From: Granulosicoccaceae bacterium
GTDB taxonomy: Bacteria > Pseudomonadota > Gammaproteobacteria > Granulosicoccales > Granulosicoccaceae
Direction of reading: 5' to 3'
NCBI GenBank assembly: GCA_023301405.1
Contig: JALZUX010000630.1
Location: forward strand, 1-5,540
DNA length: 5,540 nucleotides
Under the pieces are notes generated by a model. It made no database searches and was not told where the DNA came from. It saw only the letters and a program-made list of their open reading frames with translations. The position numbers and the translations under genes are program-made. This document shows positions 1-5,540 of this stretch, piece by piece. How positions within the stretch are numbered: the first letter of the stretch is position 1; the number at the start of each line of letters is the position of its first letter.

Positions 1-92
1 TTTATTTTGTGGCGATGTCGGCGCTGAACGAATCTAAGGCGTACACGAACAAACGACACAACAACCACTTTTGGACCACTGAAAAGACAACC
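1..92. other. Short noncoding 3' flank of the amidohydrolase gene
   Basis: This stretch lies downstream of the amidohydrolase stop codon and runs to the window edge. Read on the minus strand it contains the hexamer AGTGGT twice, about ten bases apart, but I see no stem followed by a T-run that would make a convincing terminator. Short open frames cross it on both strands; none has a start, ribosome site or protein similarity that I recognise. The next gene, if any, lies beyond the left edge. Confidence 0.4.
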
Positions 93-1262
93 CTACCCGA
101 TGGCAGATTCAGCCAACTCCTGCTCGACCAAAGTGACCCAGTATGACGAGCCAATGGTCAGCCCGTCATCATTAAAATTGTAGTCAGCACTGTGCAGTGG
201 TCGAGCGTAAGAGCCGTCAGTACCATTGCCCATCAATACATAGCAGCCAGGCCGCGCCGTAGCCATATGGGCAAAATCTTCAGAGAACAGTTTTGGCTCG
301 CAGTCGCCATTTGTATTCTCGACGCCCACCAATGAAGCAGCAGCATTCATGGCAACTTTTGACGCTGCCGCAGAATTTATTACCGCCGGAAAAATAGTGT
401 CATAACTAACCGAGCCAGTAACATCATGGGCCAGACAAACCCCTTCAACAATCTGACGCATGCGCTTTTCTATTAGGCTATTGATCTCGGGCGTCAACGC
501 TCGCGCATCACCCTTTAGCATCGCATGGCCGGGTAAGACATTACGTTTGCCATCAGAAATAAATTCGGTTACCGAAACCACGCCATTCAAACCGGGATTA
601 AGCTTGCGTGAAACAATAGTCTGCAGCGCATTAACAATTTCAGCTCCAACCATTATGGCATCAACCCCCATATGCGGCAGTGCGGCATGCCCCCCGCGAG
701 CATTGATCTGTATTTCAAACAAGCTTTCACTGGCGGTCATCGGGCCGGCGCGGGTTTCAAAGGTACCCACCTTCATACCGGGTAGATTGTGCATTGCATA
801 AACTGAATCAACGGAGAACCGATCAAACAACCCGTCTTCGATCATCGCCGGAGACCCAAGACCATGCTCTTCATTAGGCTGGAAGATAAACACCACTCTG
901 CCTGAAAAATCAGCGGACTCTGCAAGATACTTAGCGGCCCCTAATAACATAGTGGTATGGCCGTCATGACCACAGGCGTGCATAACGTTTTCATGGACGG
1001 ATTTATACGCTACTGAATTAATTTCATTAATCGGTAGAGCGTCCATATCGGCCCTGATGCCAATACTCTTTAACCCGTTACCTTTTTGCAGCACCCCCAC
1101 AACACCAGTCTGGCCAACACCACGATGCACTTCAATGCCAAATGATTCTAGAAGCGTGGCTACCTTCTCTGCCGTGCGGTGTTCATTAAAGCCAAGTTCC
1201 GGGTGCTGATGGAAATCATGACGCCACTCAACAAGTGTTTTTTCAAGGGATTTGGTTTTCAA
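93..1262 (-). CDS. M20 family metal-dependent amidohydrolase (hippurate hydrolase/N-acyl amino acid hydrolase type)
   Basis: The 389-residue product is a full-length M20D-type peptidase/amidohydrolase, a cytosolic family that cleaves amide bonds of N-acyl amino acids and related compounds with a two-metal centre. Visible motifs are WRHDFHQHPELGFNEHRT (13-30) at the N-terminus, ADMDALPI (71-78), the metal-binding ACGHDGH (96-102; C97 and H99), the catalytic/metal QPNEEHG (128-134; E131, E132), MHNLPG with H158, GGHAALPH of the dimerisation (lid) domain with H192, and LHSADYNF with H357. All expected ligands appear intact. There is no signal peptide or membrane segment. The start is TTG (1260-1262): it has an AGAGGA ribosome site 8 bases upstream, an in-frame TAG shortly before it, and no in-frame ATG until residue 73, inside the catalytic core. 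The gene follows the glx-glnT genes in the same direction but after 526 bases, so it is probably transcribed separately. Substrate cannot be told from sequence; hippurate, N-acetyl amino acids or indole conjugates are all possible in this family. Confidence 0.93.
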   Translation of the reverse strand: MKTKSLEKTLVEWRHDFHQHPELGFNEHRTAEKVATLLESFGIEVHRGVGQTGVVGVLQKGNGLKSIGIRADMDALPINEINSVAYKSVHENVMHACGHDGHTTMLLGAAKYLAESADFSGRVVFIFQPNEEHGLGSPAMIEDGLFDRFSVDSVYAMHNLPGMKVGTFETRAGPMTASESLFEIQINARGGHAALPHMGVDAIMVGAEIVNALQTIVSRKLNPGLNGVVSVTEFISDGKRNVLPGHAMLKGDARALTPEINSLIEKRMRQIVEGVCLAHDVTGSVSYDTIFPAVINSAAASKVAMNAAASLVGVENTNGDCEPKLFSEDFAHMATARPGCYVLMGNGTDGSYARPLHSADYNFNDDGLTIGSSYWVTLVEQELAESAIG

Positions 1263-1270
1263 TATGTTTA

Positions 1271-1276
1271 TCCTCT
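1271..1276 (-). promoter_or_regulatory. Ribosome binding site deciding the TTG start
   Basis: The minus strand reads AGAGGA, a good match to the anti-Shine-Dalgarno complement, 8 bases before the TTG at 1262-1260. The in-frame TAG at 1275-1277 overlaps this site and rules out an in-frame start further upstream. It is the main reason for accepting TTG as the start of the amidohydrolase. Confidence 0.75.
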
Positions 1277-1364
1277 ACGGCAAGCGAACTGTTGCACCGT
1301 ATGACGGGCAGCATAAATTGTCACTATTCAGGGCGCAGCTGTCGCGCTCAGCGGTGCGGCTTGT

Positions 1365-1394
1365 GTTCAAACAACCAACATGTTCCGTTCGAAC
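1365..1394. repeat. Cluster of three 8-base palindromes upstream of the amidohydrolase
   Basis: On the plus strand GTTCAAAC (1365-1372), AACATGTT (1377-1384) and GTTCGAAC (1387-1394) follow one another. The second and third are perfect palindromes and the first is the third with one change, so the outer pair form a quasi-dyad around the central one, off by one base. The block lies about 100-130 bases before the TTG start, a plausible place for a regulator to bind, but nothing identifies a protein. GTTCGAAC recalls a tRNA T-loop, yet flanking bases do not pair as a T-stem. Confidence 0.35.
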
Positions 1395-1458
1395 TCTACC
1401 CGCCATCCCTGATCAGTCAGCCACCACAGACGTGACTTAAGTAGCCACAAACCCCGAG

Positions 1459-1479
1459 ATACATAGAGCTATTATGTAT
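1459..1479. repeat. 21-base inverted repeat in an AT-rich, promoter-like stretch
   Basis: Perfect 7-base arms ATACATA (1459-1465) and TATGTAT (1473-1479) flank a 7-base spacer. Arm-to-arm centre spacing of 14 bases and AT-rich surroundings resemble an operator of a dimeric HTH regulator more than a terminator. On the minus strand TTGTTT (1496-1491) lies 16 bases before TAATAG, a weak -35/-10 candidate overlapping the dyad. If it is a promoter, it would drive the amidohydrolase with a leader of roughly 200 bases. Both the operator and promoter readings are inference. Confidence 0.4.
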
Positions 1480-1551
1480 GAATTATTGTAAAACAAGCAG
1501 AATAAATACGATTGATTTCAGTTTTTCTAAGGCGAGATTTTCTGTTGGCCT

Positions 1552-1570
1552 ATTACTTTCACAAAGTAAT
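1552..1570. repeat. Perfect 8-bp hairpin with 3-base loop
   Basis: ATTACTTT (1552-1559), loop CAC, AAAGTAAT (1563-1570) form a perfect inverted repeat. Neither side is followed by a T-run and the stem is AT-rich, so it is not a good intrinsic terminator. It lies in the middle of the noncoding gap together with other small dyads and may be the core of a dispersed intergenic repeat. Confidence 0.6.
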
Positions 1571-1591
1571 CAAAACATCTTCACTCGTGCA

Positions 1592-1669
1592 ACCCTAAGG
1601 GTGCTTTCGGCAATTGAACATACCTTCCACCTGACTGTTAAATGATCGCTAATGCACCTTCCATGGCGC
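1592..1669. repeat. Block of small dyads and a direct repeat
   Basis: Three small structures sit here. ACCCT-A-AGGGT (1592-1602) is an inverted repeat with a one-base centre. GCACC (1654-1658) and GGCGC (1665-1669) can pair with one G-U wobble around a 6-base loop containing part of CCATGG. The octamer ACCTTCCA occurs twice (1622-1629 and 1656-1663). With the hairpin at 1552-1570 this looks like a structured intergenic element rather than decayed coding sequence, but only comparison with the rest of the genome could show whether it is repeated. Confidence 0.3.
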
Positions 1670-1730
1670 TCATTGGCAAGTGACATTCAACACTAATCAA
1701 ATACAGCAACATCAAAAGCTACGGTACTGC

Positions 1731-1747
1731 AAAAGGGTGAGTCACCC
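1731..1747 (-). terminator. Probable intrinsic terminator after the type III GS gene
   Basis: On the minus strand GGGTGACTCACCC, a perfect 6-base inverted repeat around one base (in practice a 5-bp GC-rich stem with a 3-base loop), is followed directly by TTTTGC. It begins about 40 bases after the TAG stop of the GS gene. The stem is short and the T-run only four long, so it may be a weak or partial terminator. Confidence 0.5.
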
Positions 1748-1788
1748 ATCAATACAGCACCCGACAATCCCTGCACCCGGCCGACACA

Positions 1789-3102
1789 CTAGCAATCAAG
1801 TGTATTGTCACGCTCCCAATCACTAAGGTGAGCGCTGTATGCTCGCCAGTCCTGCATTTTCAACTTCACGTACGCATCAACAAGATCATCGCCTAGACTG
1901 GCACGCAGTGTTTTGCTTTTATCAAGTAGTCGAATTGCATCTAACAGGTTGAGTGGTAATTTCTTAGCACCTTTTGCAGCAGCTGGATCTTCATACATGT
2001 TATTGAAGTAAGGTTTACCCGGCTTACGATCAGAATCAACACCATCCAGACCAGCCGCAATAAAACCCGCCTGCATCAGGTAAGGATTAGAAGCACCGTC
2101 CATCAAACGTAATTCAAACCGGCCATCATCGGGCACCCGGATCATGTGGGTTCTATTATTACCGGAATACGTCACTGTGTTTGGTGCCCAACTTGCGCCG
2201 GAACGGGTAATAGAACCGTTAATGCGCTTGTAGCTGTTTACGGTTGGGTTGAAGATCGCAGTAAGCGCTTCGGCGTTGTGCACAATGCCGCCAAGAAACT
2301 GATAAGCCAGTGGTGACAAACCCAACTCTTGCGGGTCTTTTTTATCAAGGAATAAGTTTTTGGTGCCGCCCTTGTTCCACGCAGACACATGAGCGTGACA
2401 GCCGTTACCGGTTAAATCGGCAAAAGGCTTAGGCATGAAAGTGGCACGCAGATCATGCATTTCGGCAATGGTTTTTGTCATGTATTTAAAAAACACATGA
2501 CGGTCTGCGGTTTTTAATGCGTCATCGTAGTCCCAGTTCATTTCAAACTGACCGTTGGCGTCTTCGTGGTCGTTTTGGTAGGGATTCCATTCCATGTCGA
2601 GCATGGCATCGCAGATGGCTTTTATCACCGGGTAACGGCGCATTAGTGCTTGCTGGTCATAACAAGGCTTGGTTTGAGTGTCTTGTGAGTCAGCCAGTTG
2701 TGAGCCGTCGGCACTGGTTAAAAAGTACTCACACTCCACACCGGTTTTTATCCGGTAGCCTTTCTTTTCAGCGCGGGCTAGCTGGTTTTTTAGCGCGACA
2801 CGAGGTGATGCGGCAACGGGTTCACCGTTCATCCACAAGTCTGCAGCCAACCAGCCTATTTCCGGTTTCCAAGGTAACTGAATAAGACTGTCAGGGTCTG
2901 GCACGCCAAACATATCGGGGTGAGCGGGGGTCATATCAAGCCAGCTAGCAAAGCCTGCAAACCCTGCGCCTTCTTCCTGCATGCCTTTAATAGCACGCGC
3001 TGGCACCAACTTGGCTCGCAACACACCAAACAGATCAACGAAGCTGATCAGAAAATATTCTATTCCTTTTGCCTTGGCGACTTTGCCCAGATCAACAGCC
3101 AT
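1789..3102 (-). CDS. glnT: Type III glutamine synthetase-family ligase (GlnT, or gamma-glutamylmethylamide synthetase GmaS)
   Basis: The 437-residue product is a complete glutamine synthetase-fold enzyme of the GlnT/GmaS branch. These ligases activate glutamate with ATP and join it to ammonia (GlnT) or methylamine (GmaS). An N-terminal beta-grasp domain (about 12-100) precedes the catalytic domain. Visible motifs are GVECEYF (121-127; metal-ligand Glu pair), NDHEDANGQFEMNW (177-190), GNGCHAHVSAW (232-242), NPTVNSYKRIN (285-295), NNRTHMIRVP (315-324), RFELRLMDGASNPYL (328-342) and LPLNLLDAI (382-390). Y370 in NNMYEDPA lies where class I enzymes carry the adenylylated Tyr; whether it is modified is unknown. 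ATG is chosen because it begins at the family's usual N-terminus and has GGAG 6 bases upstream. The gene follows the glx genes by 259 bases without a clear terminator between, so read-through plus an internal promoter is plausible. The family call is firm. Whether ammonia or methylamine is the substrate is not settled by motifs, and the adjacent split glutamate synthase fits both. Confidence 0.93.
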   Translation of the reverse strand: MAVDLGKVAKAKGIEYFLISFVDLFGVLRAKLVPARAIKGMQEEGAGFAGFASWLDMTPAHPDMFGVPDPDSLIQLPWKPEIGWLAADLWMNGEPVAASPRVALKNQLARAEKKGYRIKTGVECEYFLTSADGSQLADSQDTQTKPCYDQQALMRRYPVIKAICDAMLDMEWNPYQNDHEDANGQFEMNWDYDDALKTADRHVFFKYMTKTIAEMHDLRATFMPKPFADLTGNGCHAHVSAWNKGGTKNLFLDKKDPQELGLSPLAYQFLGGIVHNAEALTAIFNPTVNSYKRINGSITRSGASWAPNTVTYSGNNRTHMIRVPDDGRFELRLMDGASNPYLMQAGFIAAGLDGVDSDRKPGKPYFNNMYEDPAAAKGAKKLPLNLLDAIRLLDKSKTLRASLGDDLVDAYVKLKMQDWRAYSAHLSDWERDNTLDC

Positions 3103-3108
3103 TTTTCA

Positions 3109-3112
3109 CTCC
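3109..3112 (-). promoter_or_regulatory. Ribosome binding site of the type III GS gene
   Basis: The minus strand reads CCGGAGTGAAAAATG, placing GGAG 6 bases before the ATG. It is the strongest ribosome site of the four visible here and supports the chosen start. Confidence 0.75.
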
Positions 3113-3153
3113 GGTTTTGTTAGTTGAGGTTACCCAATTTTTTTATTTTAAAC

Positions 3154-3179
3154 CATTAAAAAGCAACTTGCCTTTAATG
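3154..3179. repeat. Operator-like inverted repeat upstream of the type III GS gene
   Basis: CATTAAA (3154-3160) and TTTAATG (3173-3179) are perfect 7-base arms; between them GCA and TGC can extend the pairing imperfectly with a 3-base loop. The dyad ends about 52 bases before the ATG, next to an AT-rich run that could hold a promoter. No T-run terminator follows, which favours a protein-binding site or leader hairpin. The rest of the 259-base gap (3103-3361) shows no sigma-54 signature (GG-N10-GC), no clean sigma-70 pair and no gene; CAGTCT occurs twice close together near 3192-3211 on the minus strand. Confidence 0.4.
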
Positions 3180-3361
3180 TTACACCACCTCGAAGACTGT
3201 CTGAGACTGGCTAAGAATGATGATCAACTACAGGGGCGATCTTTTGGTCTGTTATTACCGATCAACGTCATTAAAGAACAATGACTATTCGCCTCAATCG
3301 ATCGAAATAGCTGCCTCAAAATCTCACCCCCTCACAACCCTTATTATTCTTGAACGGCTTC

Positions 3362-4681
3362 CTAATCGCTGGATTTTCCCGGTATCCAATTGGTGCCAGC
3401 CAACGGCACCTGCGCCATGGCTGCGGCTTCCATGGTAAGTGCTGCAAGATCTTCAGGTTCAAGATTGTGCACGTGTGATTTACCACACGCCCGCGCCAGT
3501 GTTTGTGTTTCAAGGGTCAGCACATTCAGGTAATTGGCAAGCTTTCTTCCTGCTTCTAGCGGATCTAATCGCTTGGCAAGTTCAGGATCTTGCGTACAGA
3601 TACCGGCCGGGTCACGCCCGTCTTGCCAGTCGTCGTAGTATCCGGCGCTTGTGCCAAGCTCGTTGTATTCTTTTTCGTGGCTGGCGCTGTTGTCACCCAT
3701 GGCGATAAGTGCTGCGGTACCTATTGATACAGCATCAGCGCCCATTGCCAGCGCCTTTGCAACATCAGCCCCCGAGCGTATGCCACCTGAAATTATTAGC
3801 TGCACTTTACGATGCATATCCAGATCTTGCAGGGCGGCTACTGCTTGTCGCAGTGCAGGCAACGTGGGTATGCCGACGTGCTCGATGAATACATCCTGAG
3901 TGGCAGCAGTGCCACCCTGCATACCATCAACCACGACCACATCTGCCCCTGACTTAACAGCCAGCGTCACGTCGAAGTACGGTCGAGCGGCGCCTACTTT
4001 GACAAAGATAGGTGTTTGCCAATCAGTGATTTCACGTAGCTCTTGTATTTTAATTTCTAGGTCATCAGGGCCTGTCCAGTCGGGGTGCCGGCAAGCCGAG
4101 CGTTGATCAATGCCTTCTGGAAGATCACGCATGTCTGCAACACGCGACGATATTTTTTGCCCCAGTAACATACCGCCACCACCGGGCTTAGCACCCTGGC
4201 CGACTACAATCTCGATTGCATCCGCCTTACGCAAGTCATCAGGGTTCATACCGTAACGCGATGGCAGATACTGATACACCAGAAATTTGGACTGCCCCCG
4301 CTCTTCAGGGGTCATGCCGCCGTCACCGGTGGTAGTACTGGTACCCATAGCAGATGCGCCGCGACCCAGGGCCTCTTTAGCTTGCGCTGACAAGGCACCG
4401 AAGCTCATACCGGCGATCGTGATCGGAATGTCTATCGTAATAGGCTTTTTAGCAAACCGGGCCCCTAGCGTGACACTGGTATCGCAGCGTTCACGATAAC
4501 CCTCTAACGGGTAGCGCGACATGCTGGCACCTAAAAACACCAGATCGTCAAACGTTGGCACACTGCGCTTGGCACCGGCACCGCGTATGTCATAAATACC
4601 GGTTTGCGCGGCACGCTGTATCTCTGCGATGACAGGCTTTGAAAAGGTAGATGATTCTTTTAACCAGGAGCGATCAGTCAT
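3362..4681 (-). CDS. glxD: FMN-binding glutamate synthase-like subunit (GlxD/MgsC type)
   Basis: The 439-residue product is the central plus FMN-binding part of a glutamate synthase large chain as a separate protein. In the split enzyme this subunit receives ammonia from the amidotransferase subunit and performs the FMN-dependent synthase reaction; in the MgsC role the product is N-methylglutamate. Visible motifs are ITIAGMSFGALS (87-98), TSTTTGDGGMTPEE (114-127), GQGAKPGGGGMLLGQK (161-176; the glutamate synthase GAKPGxGG signature), FVKVG (226-230), VVVDGMQGGTAAT (249-261) and the phosphate-binding SGGIRSGADVAKALAMGADAV (298-318, quoted here in part: SGGIRSG). A conserved C-terminal stretch with HNLEPEDL follows (405-412). 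The cysteines are C66, C197, C362 and C399; the cluster of three that binds [3Fe-4S] in classical GltB is absent around 345-365. The ATG is 10 bases after the upstream gene's TGA, whose bases overlap the ribosome site, so translation is probably coupled. Length matches the GlxD family. Full length, no damage seen. Confidence 0.92.
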   Translation of the reverse strand: MTDRSWLKESSTFSKPVIAEIQRAAQTGIYDIRGAGAKRSVPTFDDLVFLGASMSRYPLEGYRERCDTSVTLGARFAKKPITIDIPITIAGMSFGALSAQAKEALGRGASAMGTSTTTGDGGMTPEERGQSKFLVYQYLPSRYGMNPDDLRKADAIEIVVGQGAKPGGGGMLLGQKISSRVADMRDLPEGIDQRSACRHPDWTGPDDLEIKIQELREITDWQTPIFVKVGAARPYFDVTLAVKSGADVVVVDGMQGGTAATQDVFIEHVGIPTLPALRQAVAALQDLDMHRKVQLIISGGIRSGADVAKALAMGADAVSIGTAALIAMGDNSASHEKEYNELGTSAGYYDDWQDGRDPAGICTQDPELAKRLDPLEAGRKLANYLNVLTLETQTLARACGKSHVHNLEPEDLAALTMEAAAMAQVPLAGTNWIPGKSSD

Positions 4682-4688
4682 AATGGCG

Positions 4689-4693
4689 TTCTC
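4689..4693 (-). promoter_or_regulatory. Ribosome binding site overlapping the upstream stop codon
   Basis: The minus strand reads TGAGAACGCCATTATG. GAGAA lies 7 bases before the ATG and shares bases with the TGA stop of the preceding gene, an arrangement typical of translational coupling between subunits made in fixed ratio. Confidence 0.6.
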
Positions 4694-5366
4694 AGTAAGC
4701 CCCTGCGTTGTCTATATTAAAATGATAAAGCTTACGGGCTGAGCCGTAGCGTGTGAATTCAGATGCCTTGATGTCGTCGATACCAGCACTTAATAACAAT
4801 TGTTCAAGTTCAGCGATGTGCTCTGCATTCATTGGTTTTTCAATACAGTCAGCACCGGTACTGGCCACCTTGCCACGCACATACAAGCGCGCCTCATAAA
4901 TTGAATCGCCCAGTGCATCACCCGCATCACCGCAAACAACCAGCACGCCTTTTTGCGCCATAAAAGCACTCATATGGCCAACGTTGCCACGCACCACAAT
5001 ATTAACCCCTTTCATAGAGATACCGCAGCGCGATGAGGCATCCCCTTCAATCACCACCAGACCACCATGCGCGGTAGCCGCACAATACTGAGAAGCATTA
5101 CCGGTGACACGAACGGTACCTGACATCATATTTTCAGCAAGCCCTGGACCTGCATGCCCGTTAACAGACACATTGGCATTCTGGTTCATGCCTGCGCAGT
5201 AGTAGCCTACGTTGCCGTTGATACTGATGTCGTGTGCCGTGGTAGCACCCACCGCAACCGCATGCTTACCACCAGCGTTACTCACCGCCACCGTTGCATC
5301 ACTATTGCTGTGTAAATAGGAATTCAGGTCACGTACCGCATCGTTATTTAAATCGAACGTTTGCAT
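4692..5366 (-). CDS. glxC: GXGXG beta-helix subunit of a split glutamate synthase (GlxC/MgsB type)
   Basis: The 224-residue product corresponds to the C-terminal GXGXG (alpha subunit) domain of glutamate synthase, which in the whole enzyme plays a structural role, bracing the amidotransferase and synthase domains. The repeats are very regular: glycines at 51, 70, 89, 108, 127, 146 and 165 are each exactly 19 residues apart, each closing a short beta strand (for example ISINGNVG, VSVNGHAG, VRVTGNAS, VVIEGDAS, IVVRGNVG, LVVCGDAG, LYVRGKVA). This is the signature of a right-handed beta-helix with about seven turns. An N-terminal helical segment (1-25) and a C-terminal tail with FTRYGSARKLYHF (204-216) are also typical of GlxC. 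The gene starts 24 bases after the upstream amidotransferase gene, with a weak AGAGA ribosome site about 10 bases before the ATG, and ends 10 bases before glxD. No catalytic residues are expected in it. Confidence 0.92.
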   Translation of the reverse strand: MQTFDLNNDAVRDLNSYLHSNSDATVAVSNAGGKHAVAVGATTAHDISINGNVGYYCAGMNQNANVSVNGHAGPGLAENMMSGTVRVTGNASQYCAATAHGGLVVIEGDASSRCGISMKGVNIVVRGNVGHMSAFMAQKGVLVVCGDAGDALGDSIYEARLYVRGKVASTGADCIEKPMNAEHIAELEQLLLSAGIDDIKASEFTRYGSARKLYHFNIDNAGAY

Positions 5367-5390
5367 TGCTTTTTATTCTCTGTGCAACAG

Positions 5391-5540
5391 TTAAGCAGCC
5401 TGACCGGCTTCCCATGAGTAAATTTGTGCGGGTTCCGGCTCCCAGATTCTGGCTTGATCAGCACCGGGCAATTGCGCTATGGCGCGGTATTCAGAAGCCA
5501 TTGCTACCCAATCATCGGTTTCAGCAAGCACCGCAGGTTT
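5391..5540 (-). CDS. glxB: C-terminal end of a class II glutamine amidotransferase subunit (GlxB/MgsA type), cut by the window edge
   Basis: Reading the minus strand from the edge gives 49 codons and a TAA stop (5391-5393). The peptide includes AETDDWVAMASEYRAIAQLP and ends RIWEPEPAQIYSWEAGQAA, the usual end of GlxB-type amidotransferases, whose full length is around 300 residues; the catalytic N-terminal Cys and most of the domain lie outside the window. The complete protein would release ammonia from glutamine for the FMN subunit. It stands first in the visible gene order, 24 bases before glxC and in the same direction, as expected for a subunit of one complex. The assignment rests on the short tail plus its position, which agree well. 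Confidence 0.85.
   Translation of the reverse strand, partial: KPAVLAETDDWVAMASEYRAIAQLPGADQARIWEPEPAQIYSWEAGQAA

Larger units (their letters stand above)
1263..1788. other. 526-base noncoding region rich in inverted repeats
   Basis: This gap separates the type III GS gene from the amidohydrolase. I find no convincing gene in it on either strand: the open frames are short, lack a supported start, and do not resemble a known family. From right to left on the minus strand it holds a terminator-like hairpin after the GS gene, a block of hairpins and short repeats (about 1552-1669), an AT-rich stretch with a 21-base dyad (about 1459-1510), a cluster of 8-base palindromes (1365-1394) and the ribosome site of the amidohydrolase. 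The AT-rich stretch is the likeliest place for a promoter, although no well-spaced -35/-10 pair stands out. No tRNA cloverleaf can be folded here. Confidence 0.6.

Overview
This window carries five protein-coding genes, all on the minus strand, so transcription runs from right to left. In that order they are: the end of a class II glutamine amidotransferase subunit (GlxB/MgsA-like, cut by the right edge), a GXGXG beta-helix subunit (GlxC/MgsB-like), an FMN-binding glutamate-synthase-core subunit (GlxD/MgsC-like), a type III glutamine synthetase-family enzyme (GlnT/GmaS-like), and, after a 526-base gap, an M20-family amidohydrolase with a TTG start. There are no RNA genes, insertion sequences or CRISPR arrays that I can support.

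Right part (about 3362-5540): the three glutamate-synthase-like genes are tightly packed. The gaps are 24 and 10 bases, and the second ribosome binding site overlaps the preceding stop codon. Together they represent the amidotransferase, FMN/synthase and GXGXG domains of a bacterial glutamate synthase large chain, split into three proteins. Middle (1789-3361): 259 bases later comes the type III GS gene with its own good ribosome binding site and an operator-like inverted repeat upstream. A short GC-rich hairpin followed by four T's lies about 40 bases after its stop. Left (93-1788): the amidohydrolase is preceded by a noncoding stretch unusually rich in inverted repeats, part of which may be a dispersed intergenic element.

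The glxBCD plus glnT/gmaS arrangement is known from two settings. One is the glnT region of rhizobia. The other is the N-methylglutamate pathway for methylamine use (gmaS, mgsABC, mgdABCD) in methylotrophs and marine Proteobacteria. In the second, GmaS makes gamma-glutamylmethylamide from glutamate, methylamine and ATP, and MgsABC makes N-methylglutamate. The decisive genes (mgdABCD or other methylamine genes) would lie outside the window, so the choice stays open. The amidohydrolase may or may not belong to the same pathway.

The protein families, near-50% GC by eye and codon use suggest a proteobacterium, perhaps a marine gamma- or alphaproteobacterium; this is inference. I found no clearly undescribed system. 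The most worthwhile leads are the pathway assignment, the lack of the expected Fe-S cysteines in the GlxD-like subunit, and the inverted-repeat-rich noncoding region.
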